Source: DASVCN01 sp040905665
GTDB taxonomy: Bacteria > Deinococcota > Deinococci > Deinococcales > Trueperaceae
Direction: 5' to 3'
DNA: 64,000 nt
Assembly (NCBI GenBank): GCA_040905665.1
Contig: JBBDRD010000028.1
Location: 1-64,000 of the forward strand
In this document: positions 42,584 through 51,028 of the stretch, in pieces
How the letters are laid out: every line of letters starts with the position of its first letter
How positions within the stretch are numbered: the stretch's first letter is position 1
The notes under the pieces: generated by a model
What the model was told of the DNA's origin: nothing
The model's database searches: none
Seen by the model: only the letters and a program-made list of their open reading frames with translations
Program-made: the position numbers and the translations under genes

Positions 42584-43714
42584 ATGCCCCCGATGCCCCG
42601 CCGCTTTCTCGTTTTCATCTGCTTTCAAGTCGTCCTTCTTTCGCTGGGCGACGCCCTGGCTCAGGATCTCGAAGTGCGAGTACTGCTCGAGCGCGTATCG
42701 CACGAGGTGTACTTCGAGATCGGCGAGGGTCACCAGGGTTATGCCGACGGCAGATTGCTGTTCGACACACCCCTGGGGATTGGCTGGCCGATCGAGGCGC
42801 GGGCAGGGCGCCTACTGGTCAACGGGGCTCTCATCGGCTCCTCGTTCATGCTCGCTCCGCGCTCGGCCGAGGTCGCCTGGGCAGGCGGCGTGTATCGAGG
42901 AGCACTGCGGTTCGTGGCTGCCGGCGACGAGCTGCTGATCGTCAATGTGGTGGACCTCGAGGAGTACTTGCGCGGGGTAGTGCCCGCCGAGATTCCCGCG
43001 GCCTGGCCCGTGGAGGCGCTCAAGGCCCAGGCTGTCGCCTCTCGCACCTATTTGATCACCTATCTCGACCCACGGTCCCGCTACGACATCTGCGCCACCG
43101 TGGAGTGCCAGATGTACTCGGGAACTTCCGCAGAGCACCGTCGCAGCGACCGAGCGATTGCCGAAACGGCGGGATTGGTACTCACCTACGGCGGCGACTT
43201 CGCCCAGACCTACTACCACTCCGATTCAGGGGGCGCGCTCGCCTCCAGCGCTGAGGTCTGGGGCACCGCCTTGCCCTACCTCGCCTCACGTGCGGATGTA
43301 GTTTCGAGCACGCCACATCGCCGCTGGCGCGAGGCGATCGACCCTCAACAGGTCGCACGTGCCCTTTCCACGCTCGGCTATCACGTCGGCAGTGTTCGGG
43401 CTCTTAGGGTCACTGCCTTTAGCGACTCGGGCCGCGCGCTCCGTGCCGAGGTAATGGGTAGTGCCGGCCGGGTGTCGTTGACCGGTTCGCCACTCACCTC
43501 GCTCTTGCGTGAGAGCGGCCTCAAGTCCACACGCTTCACGATGGTGGGCGACCTCGTGGCGCAAGGTGACGGCTGGGGGCACGGCGTGGGAATGAGTCAG
43601 TACGGCGCCAAGGCGTTGGCCGATAGCGGTTACCTGTTCGACCAGATTCTGTACTTCTATTATCCCGACACTTTGCTCCAAAGGCTCGCTACGAGTAGCG
43701 GCGAGCGTCCCTAA
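42584..43714 (+). CDS. SpoIID/LytB domain protein
   Basis: A 376-residue exported protein. The signal peptide starts MPPMPRRFLVFICFQVVLLS and ends DALAQ. The SpoIID/LytB domain covers about residues 120-376, with LEEYLRGVVPAEIPAAWPVE, LKAQAVASRTYLI, YYHSDSGGALASSAEVWGT and GWGHGVGMSQYGAKALADSG. The endospore SpoIID cuts glycan strands denuded of stem peptides; outside spore formers these proteins act in peptidoglycan turnover. ATG 42584 or 42593 could be used; the signal peptide is retained with either. Confidence 0.88.
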   Translation: MPPMPRRFLVFICFQVVLLSLGDALAQDLEVRVLLERVSHEVYFEIGEGHQGYADGRLLFDTPLGIGWPIEARAGRLLVNGALIGSSFMLAPRSAEVAWAGGVYRGALRFVAAGDELLIVNVVDLEEYLRGVVPAEIPAAWPVEALKAQAVASRTYLITYLDPRSRYDICATVECQMYSGTSAEHRRSDRAIAETAGLVLTYGGDFAQTYYHSDSGGALASSAEVWGTALPYLASRADVVSSTPHRRWREAIDPQQVARALSTLGYHVGSVRALRVTAFSDSGRALRAEVMGSAGRVSLTGSPLTSLLRESGLKSTRFTMVGDLVAQGDGWGHGVGMSQYGAKALADSGYLFDQILYFYYPDTLLQRLATSSGERP

Positions 43715-43739
43715 AGATTATTAGGCCCCCGGAGGTAAG

Positions 43740-43973
43740 ATGGCTTGGCAGCAAAGTATTCATGAGGTCCGTCGCGCGCAGTTGCGTGCTAATCAGGCGG
43801 AACTCTCCCGTGAATGGCATATGGCCACGCACAACTATCTGTACTGCTTGGAGCAAGCCCACGCGGCTCATGACCTGCGCGCCGTGCGCTACTTCGCCGG
43901 TAAGCTCAGCCTGGCCTACCGGGCGATGGGGTTCATCAGCAAGGCAAGCTACTACCGCTCCCTGGCCGGCTGA
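43740..43973 (+). CDS. Hypothetical helical protein, 77 residues
   Basis: A soluble, His- and Tyr-rich helical protein, beginning MAWQQSIHEVRRAQLRANQA and containing LRAVRYFAGKLSLAYRAMGF, which looks like one TPR-type helix pair. The start has an excellent Shine-Dalgarno (ggaggtaag) six bases upstream. It lies 25 bases after the SpoIID-type gene. I do not recognise the family. Confidence 0.65.
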   Translation: MAWQQSIHEVRRAQLRANQAELSREWHMATHNYLYCLEQAHAAHDLRAVRYFAGKLSLAYRAMGFISKASYYRSLAG

Positions 43974-44071
43974 ACCTCCATGCGAGTGTCGCCAAGAAAC
44001 GCCAATGCGAGCACGTCGTTCCCGCGTTGCGCCGTCTCACCCCGCTACATAACTGCTAGGCTTGGGTCAGG

Positions 44072-44428
44072 TTGAACAAGATTCGGCGTAATGGCTATGC
44101 CGGGTTACCGGCGCTACTGGTGGCGAGCGCGTTCTCTTTGCCGCTGGTTTCCAAGGTCGTGACTTGGTTGGGCCTACCGCGAGAGATGCGTATCGCCCTG
44201 CCTCTACTACTGGGCGTCGTGGCGCTGGCCGGTGTAGGGCAATCGCGCCGATCCACCTCGGCGACGAGCAACGAGCTTCCGGCCGATCAGGTCGCCAGCG
44301 CAACAGGAGCGGTAGCGGACGAGATGAATGCGACCAGGCGCGAGCGTCTGGGCCGATCAGGAAAAGAGTCGTTTCCGCCGGACTCGCCAAACGGCAGCTC
44401 CAAAGCGGGCGGCGGGACAGGTAGCTAG
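44072..44428 (+). CDS. Hypothetical two-helix membrane protein
   Basis: A 118-residue protein with two membrane segments, LPALLVASAFSLPLVSKVV and IALPLLLGVVALAGVG, and a hydrophilic, Ser/Gly-rich C-terminus of about 60 residues. TTG 44072 is used; TAGGCT lies nine bases upstream, near leaderless spacing. No family recognised. Confidence 0.55.
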   Translation: MNKIRRNGYAGLPALLVASAFSLPLVSKVVTWLGLPREMRIALPLLLGVVALAGVGQSRRSTSATSNELPADQVASATGAVADEMNATRRERLGRSGKESFPPDSPNGSSKAGGGTGS

Positions 44429-44437
44429 GAGGGGTCC

Positions 44438-44644
44438 ATGCGAGCGTACAAAGGAATCGTTCGACAGGGCCAAGTCATTCTGCTTGAAGGCGCCCGACTC
44501 CCGGAGGGGGCGACGGTTACGGTCACGATCGGGGAAGCCGAGTACATCCGCGCTACACTGCGCGCCGCGCTCCGCCGCAACGTGCGCAAACGCTCTCGGC
44601 CACGAGTGTTGAGACCGGTGTTCGAGGCCAAGACGCTCGAATAG
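44438..44644 (+). CDS. AF2212/DUF104-like small protein
   Basis: A 68-residue protein whose first half MRAYKGIVRQGQVILLEGAR continues with LPEGATVTVTI, matching the short DUF104/AF2212-type beta-barrel found in some putative antitoxins. The C-terminal half is Arg-rich. A good Shine-Dalgarno (taggagg) precedes ATG 44438. No PIN toxin follows; the next gene is rsmI, which begins two bases after the stop, so any antitoxin role is uncertain. Confidence 0.7.
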   Translation: MRAYKGIVRQGQVILLEGARLPEGATVTVTIGEAEYIRATLRAALRRNVRKRSRPRVLRPVFEAKTLE

Positions 44645-44646
44645 TT

Positions 44647-45462
44647 GTGGGCAAGCTGGTACTCGTTCCCACTCCAATCGGCAATCTGCAGGACATGACC
44701 TTGCGGGCCATCGAGGCGCTAAAAGCCGCCGACGCCGTAGCGGCCGAAGATACCCGCCACAGCCGTAAACTGCTCGACCATTACGGCATCGACCGGAAGC
44801 TGGTGAGGCTCGATGCTCACACGATGCGTGAACGGGGCGAGGGGGTGCTCGACGAGTTCCCCAATCTCGCATTCATCACCGATGCGGGTACGCCGGGTAT
44901 TTCGGACCCAGGGGCCGAACTGGTGGCATTGGCGCTGCGGCGCGGATATTCCGTCGAGGCCCTGCCCGGACCGACGGCGTTCGTTCCGGCGCTGGTGCTC
45001 TCCGGACTGCCGCTGGCCCGCTTCACCTTCGAAGGCTTTCTCCCTAGAAAGGGTCGGGCGCGAAGCGAGCGCCTGCGAGCAATCGCTGCGGCCGCCGCTA
45101 CCACCGTTTTCTACGAGTCTCCGCACCGGCTGGCGGCAACCCTGGACGATCTCACGCAAGTGTGCGGTGACGGGCGTCCCGCCTCGGTGAGCCGGGAACT
45201 GAGCAAGCGTTTCGAAACCACCTACCGCGGGACTTTGGGGGAGTTGACGCAGACTTTTGCTGGGGTAGAGGTGAAAGGTGAGGTGGTTGTGGTGGTTGCG
45301 CCCGCTCCTCTGCCGTCGTCAGACGAACGGGAGCGGGATTTTGCCCATGAAGCGCGGACATTGGCGGCCGATGGAGCGAGTGGCAAGGAGTTGCGCAGGG
45401 CGCTCATGGCGCTAGGCGCGCCGCGCAACCTGGCCTACCGGTTGGCGCTCGAGGCCGAATAG
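44647..45462 (+). CDS. rsmI: 16S rRNA (cytidine1402-2'-O)-methyltransferase
   Basis: A 271-residue SAM-dependent tetrapyrrole-methylase-fold enzyme methylating the ribose of C1402 in 16S rRNA, tuning decoding at the P site. Motifs are LVLVPTPIGNLQDMTLRAIE, AAEDTRHSRKLLDHYGI, ITDAGTPGISDPGAEL and EALPGPTAFVPALVLSGLPL. Length fits the family. GTG 44647 starts immediately after the small gene upstream, suggesting a shared transcript. Confidence 0.95.
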   Translation: MGKLVLVPTPIGNLQDMTLRAIEALKAADAVAAEDTRHSRKLLDHYGIDRKLVRLDAHTMRERGEGVLDEFPNLAFITDAGTPGISDPGAELVALALRRGYSVEALPGPTAFVPALVLSGLPLARFTFEGFLPRKGRARSERLRAIAAAAATTVFYESPHRLAATLDDLTQVCGDGRPASVSRELSKRFETTYRGTLGELTQTFAGVEVKGEVVVVVAPAPLPSSDERERDFAHEARTLAADGASGKELRRALMALGAPRNLAYRLALEAE

Positions 45463-45557
45463 GGCGCCGTGTAAGGCGCCGCCGTGGCCAGCCAGGGCAC
45501 AGCTAGTACAATGGCGCGGCCGGACCGACTGCATAATGGGTACCGGTCCCTCTGACC

Positions 45558-48500
45558 ATGTCGAGAGCAAGCGCACCCGAAGTCACTGTACCGAATACCG
45601 CTGGGCCCGCTATCGGTGAGCGGGTTCGCCTGCTGGCGTTACCCAGTGTGGCGAAGCTGGCCATGTTCGCGCGGCACGACGGCCCGGCAGTTCTCCTAAC
45701 GACAAGCGAACGATTACCGCTCTTCCTCGACTCCGGCGTCTTCGGTGCAGGTCGAAGCATCAATCCGACCCTCTCCGACTGGCACGAGCGGTCCGACAAG
45801 GTGGTGCTCACCCTCGAGCACGCCCTCAACGCGTTTCCGGAGGATCCCGAGAGTTACACCTTAGAGTTGCGGGTGGGCGGCAGCTATGGGCGCAACGAGT
45901 TGCAGGAGACGCTCGAGCGATACGGCTTCGAGCGCGATCAACTCCCCGGTTACTCGGTGCAGGGCGACACCCTCGCGCTTCATCTGAGTGCCGAGGTCGG
46001 CCGTGAAGCGATAAAGCTCGAGTTCTTCGGAGATGAACTAGACGGTATGCTGCAAGGCGACGAAGCCCTCGAAAGCGTGTTCCTTGCCCCTCTGCCCGGC
46101 TCTGAGGCCGAGGATGAAGGCTCCTGGCCGGTGCGGCTAATCGAAAAGTTGCCCGGAAAGGTATTTTTCGACTCACCGGAACTCGCGACGGGCGAGCTGG
46201 GCGATGAACGCGCGGCCTGGCTTTGGGAGCACTTGGCGGGAAGGCCGGTAGTGTCCTTCGGTCGCGATCCTCTGGAGCTGGAGGGGGCGAGCCGTCGATA
46301 CGAGCCGCTCGGTTACTACCGCGGCAGGCTTACTGAGTTCACGGCCGATCTCGAGAGCTGGCTGGCGGACGGCTACAGCGTCACCGTGCTCCTCAAGTTC
46401 GAGCGCAGCGGGCGCTATCTGCGCGAGCGAATCGTCGACCATCTCGAAAGTCACTGGCTCAACCGAATCGAGAATCGTCCGGGCGTGCTAGGCCTGGTGC
46501 TCGCCCCCGGGGTCGCGGGGGGCTACCGGGACGACGAGTCACGAGAAGTGGTGATAACGGAGGAGCTGCTCTATGGCCACCAGGGCGGGCGCAAACTCAA
46601 ACGGCTCCCTGGTAGAACGGTCCGCGACGCCGAGCAGCTTTCGGTGGGCGACTATCTGATTCATCCCGATCACGGTATCGGACTCTTCCTGGGACTCGAG
46701 CCTCGTCAGGTAGTGGGCGTGACCCGCGACTACCTGATCCTGCGTTACTCGGGGGAGGGTAAGCTCTATCTGCCGGTCGAGCAGCTCCCCCTGTTGCGGC
46801 GCCACCCTGGAACCACCGATGATCCGCCGCGCTTGTCGACCCTGGGAACCAACGAGTGGGCCCGGGCGCGCGAACGGGCCAGGTCGAGTGCGCAGGAGCT
46901 CGCCGCGAAGCTCATCAAGACCTACGCACAGCGGCAGGTTACGCCCGGCGTGGCCCTGCCCGAAGTACCCGACTGGGACCGGCTCATCGCCGATAACTTC
47001 CCCTTCGAGCTCACTCCCGATCAGGCGCGGTCGGTCGCGGCGACGCTGGGCGACATGGCCATTGCGGTGCCGATGGACCGGCTCATCTCGGGAGATGTGG
47101 GCTTCGGCAAGACAGAGGTGGCGATTCGCGCCGCACATCGTGCGGTAGGAAACGGCAAGCAGGCGGCGATGCTGGTACCCACTACGGTGCTTTCGAAACA
47201 GCACTTCCAGACCTTCGCCGAGCGCTTCCGCGACCTGCCGGTAGAGGTGCGGATGCTCTCCCGCTTCACGAGCGAGCGCGAAGCGAACGAGACTCTGCGT
47301 GGCCTCGCCGACGGATCGGTGGATATCGTTGTAGGTACCCACCGGCTGCTGTCCGAGTCGGTGGTCTTCAAGCAGCTTGGCCTGCTGGTGGTCGACGAGG
47401 AGCACCGCTTTGGGGTGGGGCAGAAGGAGCGGTTGAAGTCGCTCCGGGCAAACCTCGACGTGTTGTCGCTCTCGGCCACCCCGATTCCCAGGACGCTCTA
47501 CATGAGCCTCGTTGGCCTGCGCGACGTCTCCCAGATAATGACCCCGCCCAAGGGGCGCAAGCCGATCCAGACGGTATTGCAGCCGTACGAACCGGTGGCT
47601 GCACGCGCGGCGATCCTCTTCGAACTCGAGCGCGGTGGCAAGACCTACTACATTCATGACCGGGTAGGGTCGATGAGCATGCGGGCGCGCACCCTGCAAC
47701 AGCTGGTGCCCGAGGCGCGCATCGGAGTTGCTCACGGCCAGATGGACGGTGACGCGCTCGAAGAGGTGATGCTGGCTTTCGAGGACGGAGCGTACGACGT
47801 CCTGTTGGCGACCACCATCGTTGAGTCGGGTCTCGACATAAACGGAGCGAACACCCTGATCATCGAGCGCGCCGACCGTCTGGGCCTGGCGCAGCTCTAC
47901 CAGTTGCGGGGCCGAGTGGGCCGGCGCGACACCGAGGCGTGGGCGCACCTGTTTTACCCCGGAAGGCTAACCGAGCAGGCCCAGCGCCGTCTCTACGCCA
48001 TTGCCGAGCTCAATGACCTGGGCAGCGGCCACCTGCTGGCCGAGAAGGACATGGAGATCCGTGGTGTGGGTAACCTCTTAGGGCCGGAACAGCACGGTCA
48101 GATATCCGCCGTGTCGCTGGAGGTCTATACCGAGATGCTGGCCGAGGAGATCGCCAAACTCAAGGGCGAGGAGAAGGCTGCCGACCGCGTGCCCGTGGCT
48201 ATCGACCTGAACCTCGACGCGCGCTTGAGTCCCAGCTACATTCAGGATGACGATCAACGTATCGCCTTCTACGGCCGCTTTGCCGAAACCGATAGCCTGG
48301 CCGAGGTGGGCCGCATCGCCCGTGAGCTACGCGAGGCGTACGGCCCGTTCCCAACCGAGGTCAAGGCCTTCGTGGAGTTGGTGAAGCTGCGACTGCTGGC
48401 TGCCGAGCGGGGGGTGGCCTCCATCAAGGAGCACATGACCGATGTCGAAATCGCCTTTGGTGGCGACTCCGTCGATTACGACCCGCGTAAAGTCCGCGAA

Positions 48501-48617
48501 TTGAGATTCGCCGTGGAGCCTACCCGCTATCCACCTGGCTTCTCGGTCAAGAAGCGCGGCTTGGAGGCCGAGGAGTTGCCTGGGGCGATCAGCAGCGTGC
48601 TCTACGCCTGTGGGTGA
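45558..48617 (+). CDS. mfd: Transcription-repair coupling factor
   Basis: A 1019-residue Mfd, which removes stalled RNA polymerase and recruits UvrA. Visible domains: a short UvrB-like N-terminal part (about 30-330), the RNA polymerase-interacting domain with LSVGDYLIHPDHGIGLFLGL (about 355-430), the helicase with Walker A SGDVGFGKTEVAIRAA (about 513) and DEEH (about 613), a second helicase half with TTIVESGLDINGANTLIIER and QLRGRVGR, and a TRCF C-terminal domain. It is somewhat shorter than E. coli Mfd (1148), mostly at the N-terminus. ATG 45558 has no strong Shine-Dalgarno. Confidence 0.96.
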   Translation: MSRASAPEVTVPNTAGPAIGERVRLLALPSVAKLAMFARHDGPAVLLTTSERLPLFLDSGVFGAGRSINPTLSDWHERSDKVVLTLEHALNAFPEDPESYTLELRVGGSYGRNELQETLERYGFERDQLPGYSVQGDTLALHLSAEVGREAIKLEFFGDELDGMLQGDEALESVFLAPLPGSEAEDEGSWPVRLIEKLPGKVFFDSPELATGELGDERAAWLWEHLAGRPVVSFGRDPLELEGASRRYEPLGYYRGRLTEFTADLESWLADGYSVTVLLKFERSGRYLRERIVDHLESHWLNRIENRPGVLGLVLAPGVAGGYRDDESREVVITEELLYGHQGGRKLKRLPGRTVRDAEQLSVGDYLIHPDHGIGLFLGLEPRQVVGVTRDYLILRYSGEGKLYLPVEQLPLLRRHPGTTDDPPRLSTLGTNEWARARERARSSAQELAAKLIKTYAQRQVTPGVALPEVPDWDRLIADNFPFELTPDQARSVAATLGDMAIAVPMDRLISGDVGFGKTEVAIRAAHRAVGNGKQAAMLVPTTVLSKQHFQTFAERFRDLPVEVRMLSRFTSEREANETLRGLADGSVDIVVGTHRLLSESVVFKQLGLLVVDEEHRFGVGQKERLKSLRANLDVLSLSATPIPRTLYMSLVGLRDVSQIMTPPKGRKPIQTVLQPYEPVAARAAILFELERGGKTYYIHDRVGSMSMRARTLQQLVPEARIGVAHGQMDGDALEEVMLAFEDGAYDVLLATTIVESGLDINGANTLIIERADRLGLAQLYQLRGRVGRRDTEAWAHLFYPGRLTEQAQRRLYAIAELNDLGSGHLLAEKDMEIRGVGNLLGPEQHGQISAVSLEVYTEMLAEEIAKLKGEEKAADRVPVAIDLNLDARLSPSYIQDDDQRIAFYGRFAETDSLAEVGRIARELREAYGPFPTEVKAFVELVKLRLLAAERGVASIKEHMTDVEIAFGGDSVDYDPRKVRELRFAVEPTRYPPGFSVKKRGLEAEELPGAISSVLYACG

Positions 48618-48665
48618 GCGTCGGTTGCCCGAAGGCTGCCCCAGAGCCTCACGCGAGCAATGAGA

Positions 48666-48691
48666 AGCGCCCGGACCGAAGCCCGGGCGCT
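48666..48691. terminator. Bidirectional hairpin terminator between mfd and the barrel gene
   Basis: Nine-base stem agcgcccgg/ccgggcgct with an eight-base loop, between two convergent genes. Tails are gcgttt on plus and tctcatt on minus. Confidence 0.7.
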
Positions 48692-48711
48692 GCGTTTGAT
48701 TCGAGACTAGC

Positions 48712-49224
48712 TCAGAAGTGGTAGTTGAAGCCCAGCTTGGCGTTCACACCGAAGGGTGAGCCCGCGCCCAGGTTGATGGACGGGCCAACTTCTGCGAATA
48801 CTCCACCCTCCGGAAGCCCAGCGTCGACAAGACGGTACTCGCCGCCGAACATCAGGCCAATACCGAAGGCGGTGTCCATACCTGGGGTGTTATCGATTTC
48901 GCCAAAGGCAACCGAGAGGCCGCCACCGGCGTAGACGTCAACGGGAGTGGCGCCGGTGTCGACCGGCAGGTCAACGAGTACGTCGGCGCCAACGCCGAAT
49001 ACTCCCCCGAAGCCGGCCGTGATGTTGCCGCGCAGGTCGATTCCCTGAGACAACATATCCTCGCCGCCAAAGTGGAAGTTCACGCCGAAGGGATAACCAA
49101 ACGAGACGCCGGCCCAGTACTGGTCGCCCACGTCGAGGTCGGCATCCGTGGTGACGACCTGAGCTAGTGCACTTCCGAGGCCCAGTACCGAAACGGCCAA
49201 CAATGAAACGATCAATTTACGCAT
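48712..49224 (-). CDS. Small outer-membrane-type beta-barrel protein
   Basis: A 170-residue exported protein. The signal peptide MRKLIVSLLAVSVLGLGSAL is followed by alternating Gly/aromatic strands, such as YWAGVSFGYPFGVNFHFGG and VFGVGADVLVDLP, and it ends in FNYHF with a C-terminal Phe, the outer-membrane barrel signature. About eight strands are expected. It suggests a diderm envelope, consistent with Deinococcota. ATG 49224 is selected for the signal peptide and the ggaggg upstream. Confidence 0.75.
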   Translation of the reverse strand: MRKLIVSLLAVSVLGLGSALAQVVTTDADLDVGDQYWAGVSFGYPFGVNFHFGGEDMLSQGIDLRGNITAGFGGVFGVGADVLVDLPVDTGATPVDVYAGGGLSVAFGEIDNTPGMDTAFGIGLMFGGEYRLVDAGLPEGGVFAEVGPSINLGAGSPFGVNAKLGFNYHF

Positions 49225-49387
49225 ATGTTCCCTCCAAGGTCTCGTGAGAAGAGAGTGAACTCCTCCTCGTCTGGAAGGTTTATAGCACAATGTAACAACT
49301 GCCACAAGTAGGGTTGTTCACAAACTTCCCGATATCTATCGGGTTTTTGGCGCACGCTACAATCGAGAAGAGACTCTTTCGTCCCGA

Positions 49388-49738
49388 TTACTCGCCGCCG
49401 CTCCGCTCCGCATAACGACGCCGGGCGTCTCGCTCGAGTGGTGTTCCACGGTTGCAAGCCGGGAGCTCACCCTGTACCGAGCGGTAGTGGGAAAGCAGCC
49501 TCGCTTCCTCGGCTTGCGGAACGCGGCTATAGGAGTAACGCCAGTAACAAGCGCCGGCCCTGATGCACTCGTTCCTCGCCAGATGCTGACGCAACCGATT
49601 CGGCACGTCGCGGCCGGATTGACCGATATAGATCACCCGCTTTTCTGCGTCAGCAATCTCGTACACCCCAGGCATCGCTTCGCGGCCGCGTGACTCGGGC
49701 AGATCGGTGAGTAGCCGCCAACGAGCCGCTAGAGGCAT
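49388..49738 (-). CDS. GIY-YIG nuclease-domain protein
   Basis: A 116-residue protein with a GIY-YIG fold: GVYEIADAEKRVIYIGQSGR (residues about 24-43) followed by the catalytic Arg and helix VPNRLRQHLARNEC, then EEARLLSHYRS with the metal-binding Glu. Single-domain GIY-YIG proteins of this size occur widely, and their biochemical role is usually unknown. It lies 57 bases downstream of era in the same direction. Confidence 0.75.
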   Translation of the reverse strand: MPLAARWRLLTDLPESRGREAMPGVYEIADAEKRVIYIGQSGRDVPNRLRQHLARNECIRAGACYWRYSYSRVPQAEEARLLSHYRSVQGELPACNRGTPLERDARRRYAERSGGE

Positions 49739-49795
49739 GGCTCGTGGGCGGAGAGCCGCCTCGCCTGCGTCATCGATCCACGGGGATACGGAACA

Positions 49796-50764
49796 TCAGC
49801 TCTCGAATCCAAGCTCGCGCAGTGCCTCGGGGTCCTCCCGCCAGTTCCGGCGCACGACTACCTCTAGGTCCAAATAGAGTCGGCGGTCCACGAATACCTC
49901 GAGTTGCTTTCGGGCGGTTCTTCCGATCTCGCGTATCATCGCTCCCTGTTTACCGATGACCATTCCACGGTGGTTCGACTTCTCGACCCAAATCTCGCCC
50001 GTAATCACGCTCGGATCGTCACCCTCGCCGTCCTCCCAGCTGGTGACTTGCACGGCAACCGCATAGGGTAGTTCGTCGCGAAGGTGGGTCATGGCGCTCT
50101 CGCGGATCAGCTCGGCAGCCCAAGCCTCTCGCGATTGATCGCTGCGGATATTCGCGGGAAAGAAAAACGGCCCCTCGGGTAGTTGGGAAAACAGTTCGTC
50201 TCGCAGCTCGTACACTGCCTGCGGATCGTTTAGGGCCGAGAGGGTGTAGACGCGCTCGGCTCGTCCCAGCTCCTTGTAGAGCTCGAGCGCTTCCTCCGGA
50301 TAGCGCGCAGCGTCGAGCTTGTTGCCCACTAGCCAAACGGGAGTATTCGGATCGATACCGTTGAGCAGTCGGGCGACATCACGGTCTTCGTCACCCGGCG
50401 GGCGTCGCAGGTCCACCACCCACAGAACGACTTCAACATCGACGAGCGCACCCCGGATTTCGCGCCCCATGTACTCATCCAACGCAGTCGGCCCCTTGGA
50501 ACGATGGAGGCCGGGAGTGTCGACGAACACGAGTTGGCGGTCTTCCTGGGTATATATTCCCCGCACGCCGCGCCGTGTTGTCTGTGGCTTGGGCGTGATG
50601 GGAGCGACTTTCACACCCAGCAAGGTGTTGAGCAGCGTCGACTTTCCTACGTTGGGCTTGCCGAGGATCGCCACGAATCCCGAGCGCGTTATCTGCTCGG
50701 GATTCTCGCCGGCCTCCGTGGCTTCGGTTGTGGTTTCGTGGGGGTCGGATAGGTGATCAGACAT
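49796..50764 (-). CDS. era: GTPase Era
   Basis: A 322-residue GTPase required for 30S ribosome maturation; it binds the 3' end of 16S rRNA. G1 GKPNVGKST is at 35-43, G3 DTPG near 82, and G4 NKLD near 147. The C-terminal KH domain includes VEKSNHRGMVIGKQGAMIRE. The first 25 residues are an acidic, Thr-rich extension not found in E. coli Era. ATG 50764 has cgggaga upstream. It lies downstream of the tRNA-fMet terminator. Confidence 0.96.
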   Translation of the reverse strand: MSDHLSDPHETTTEATEAGENPEQITRSGFVAILGKPNVGKSTLLNTLLGVKVAPITPKPQTTRRGVRGIYTQEDRQLVFVDTPGLHRSKGPTALDEYMGREIRGALVDVEVVLWVVDLRRPPGDEDRDVARLLNGIDPNTPVWLVGNKLDAARYPEEALELYKELGRAERVYTLSALNDPQAVYELRDELFSQLPEGPFFFPANIRSDQSREAWAAELIRESAMTHLRDELPYAVAVQVTSWEDGEGDDPSVITGEIWVEKSNHRGMVIGKQGAMIREIGRTARKQLEVFVDRRLYLDLEVVVRRNWREDPEALRELGFES

Positions 50765-50808
50765 AGGTCTCCCGTTTCGCCTGGCGAACTAGCGCCTGGG
50801 CAATAACT

Positions 50809-50839
50809 GAAACGGGCCCCGAGATTCGGGGCCCGTTTC
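50809..50839 (-). terminator. Rho-independent terminator after tRNA-fMet
   Basis: A near-symmetrical 14-base stem (gaaacgggccccga paired with tcggggcccgtttc) and a three-base loop. It lies just downstream of the tRNA on the minus strand and before era. Confidence 0.85.
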
Positions 50840-50843
50840 GCTT

Positions 50844-50920
<77 letters not shown>

Positions 50921-51028
50921 GCGGCGCGGAAATAAGGGTAACTCGCGCCTCGAGCAGCGTCAAGGCCTTGCAATGCAGCGCGAAGATCGCGCTTGTGCAG
51001 ACAGATAAAAGCGTTTCCTGAACTCTGG

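Noticed and set aside
46539..47948. 469-codon minus-strand ORF
   Set aside because: It is the antisense shadow of mfd; its sequence has no protein-family features and follows from codon bias in GC-rich DNA.
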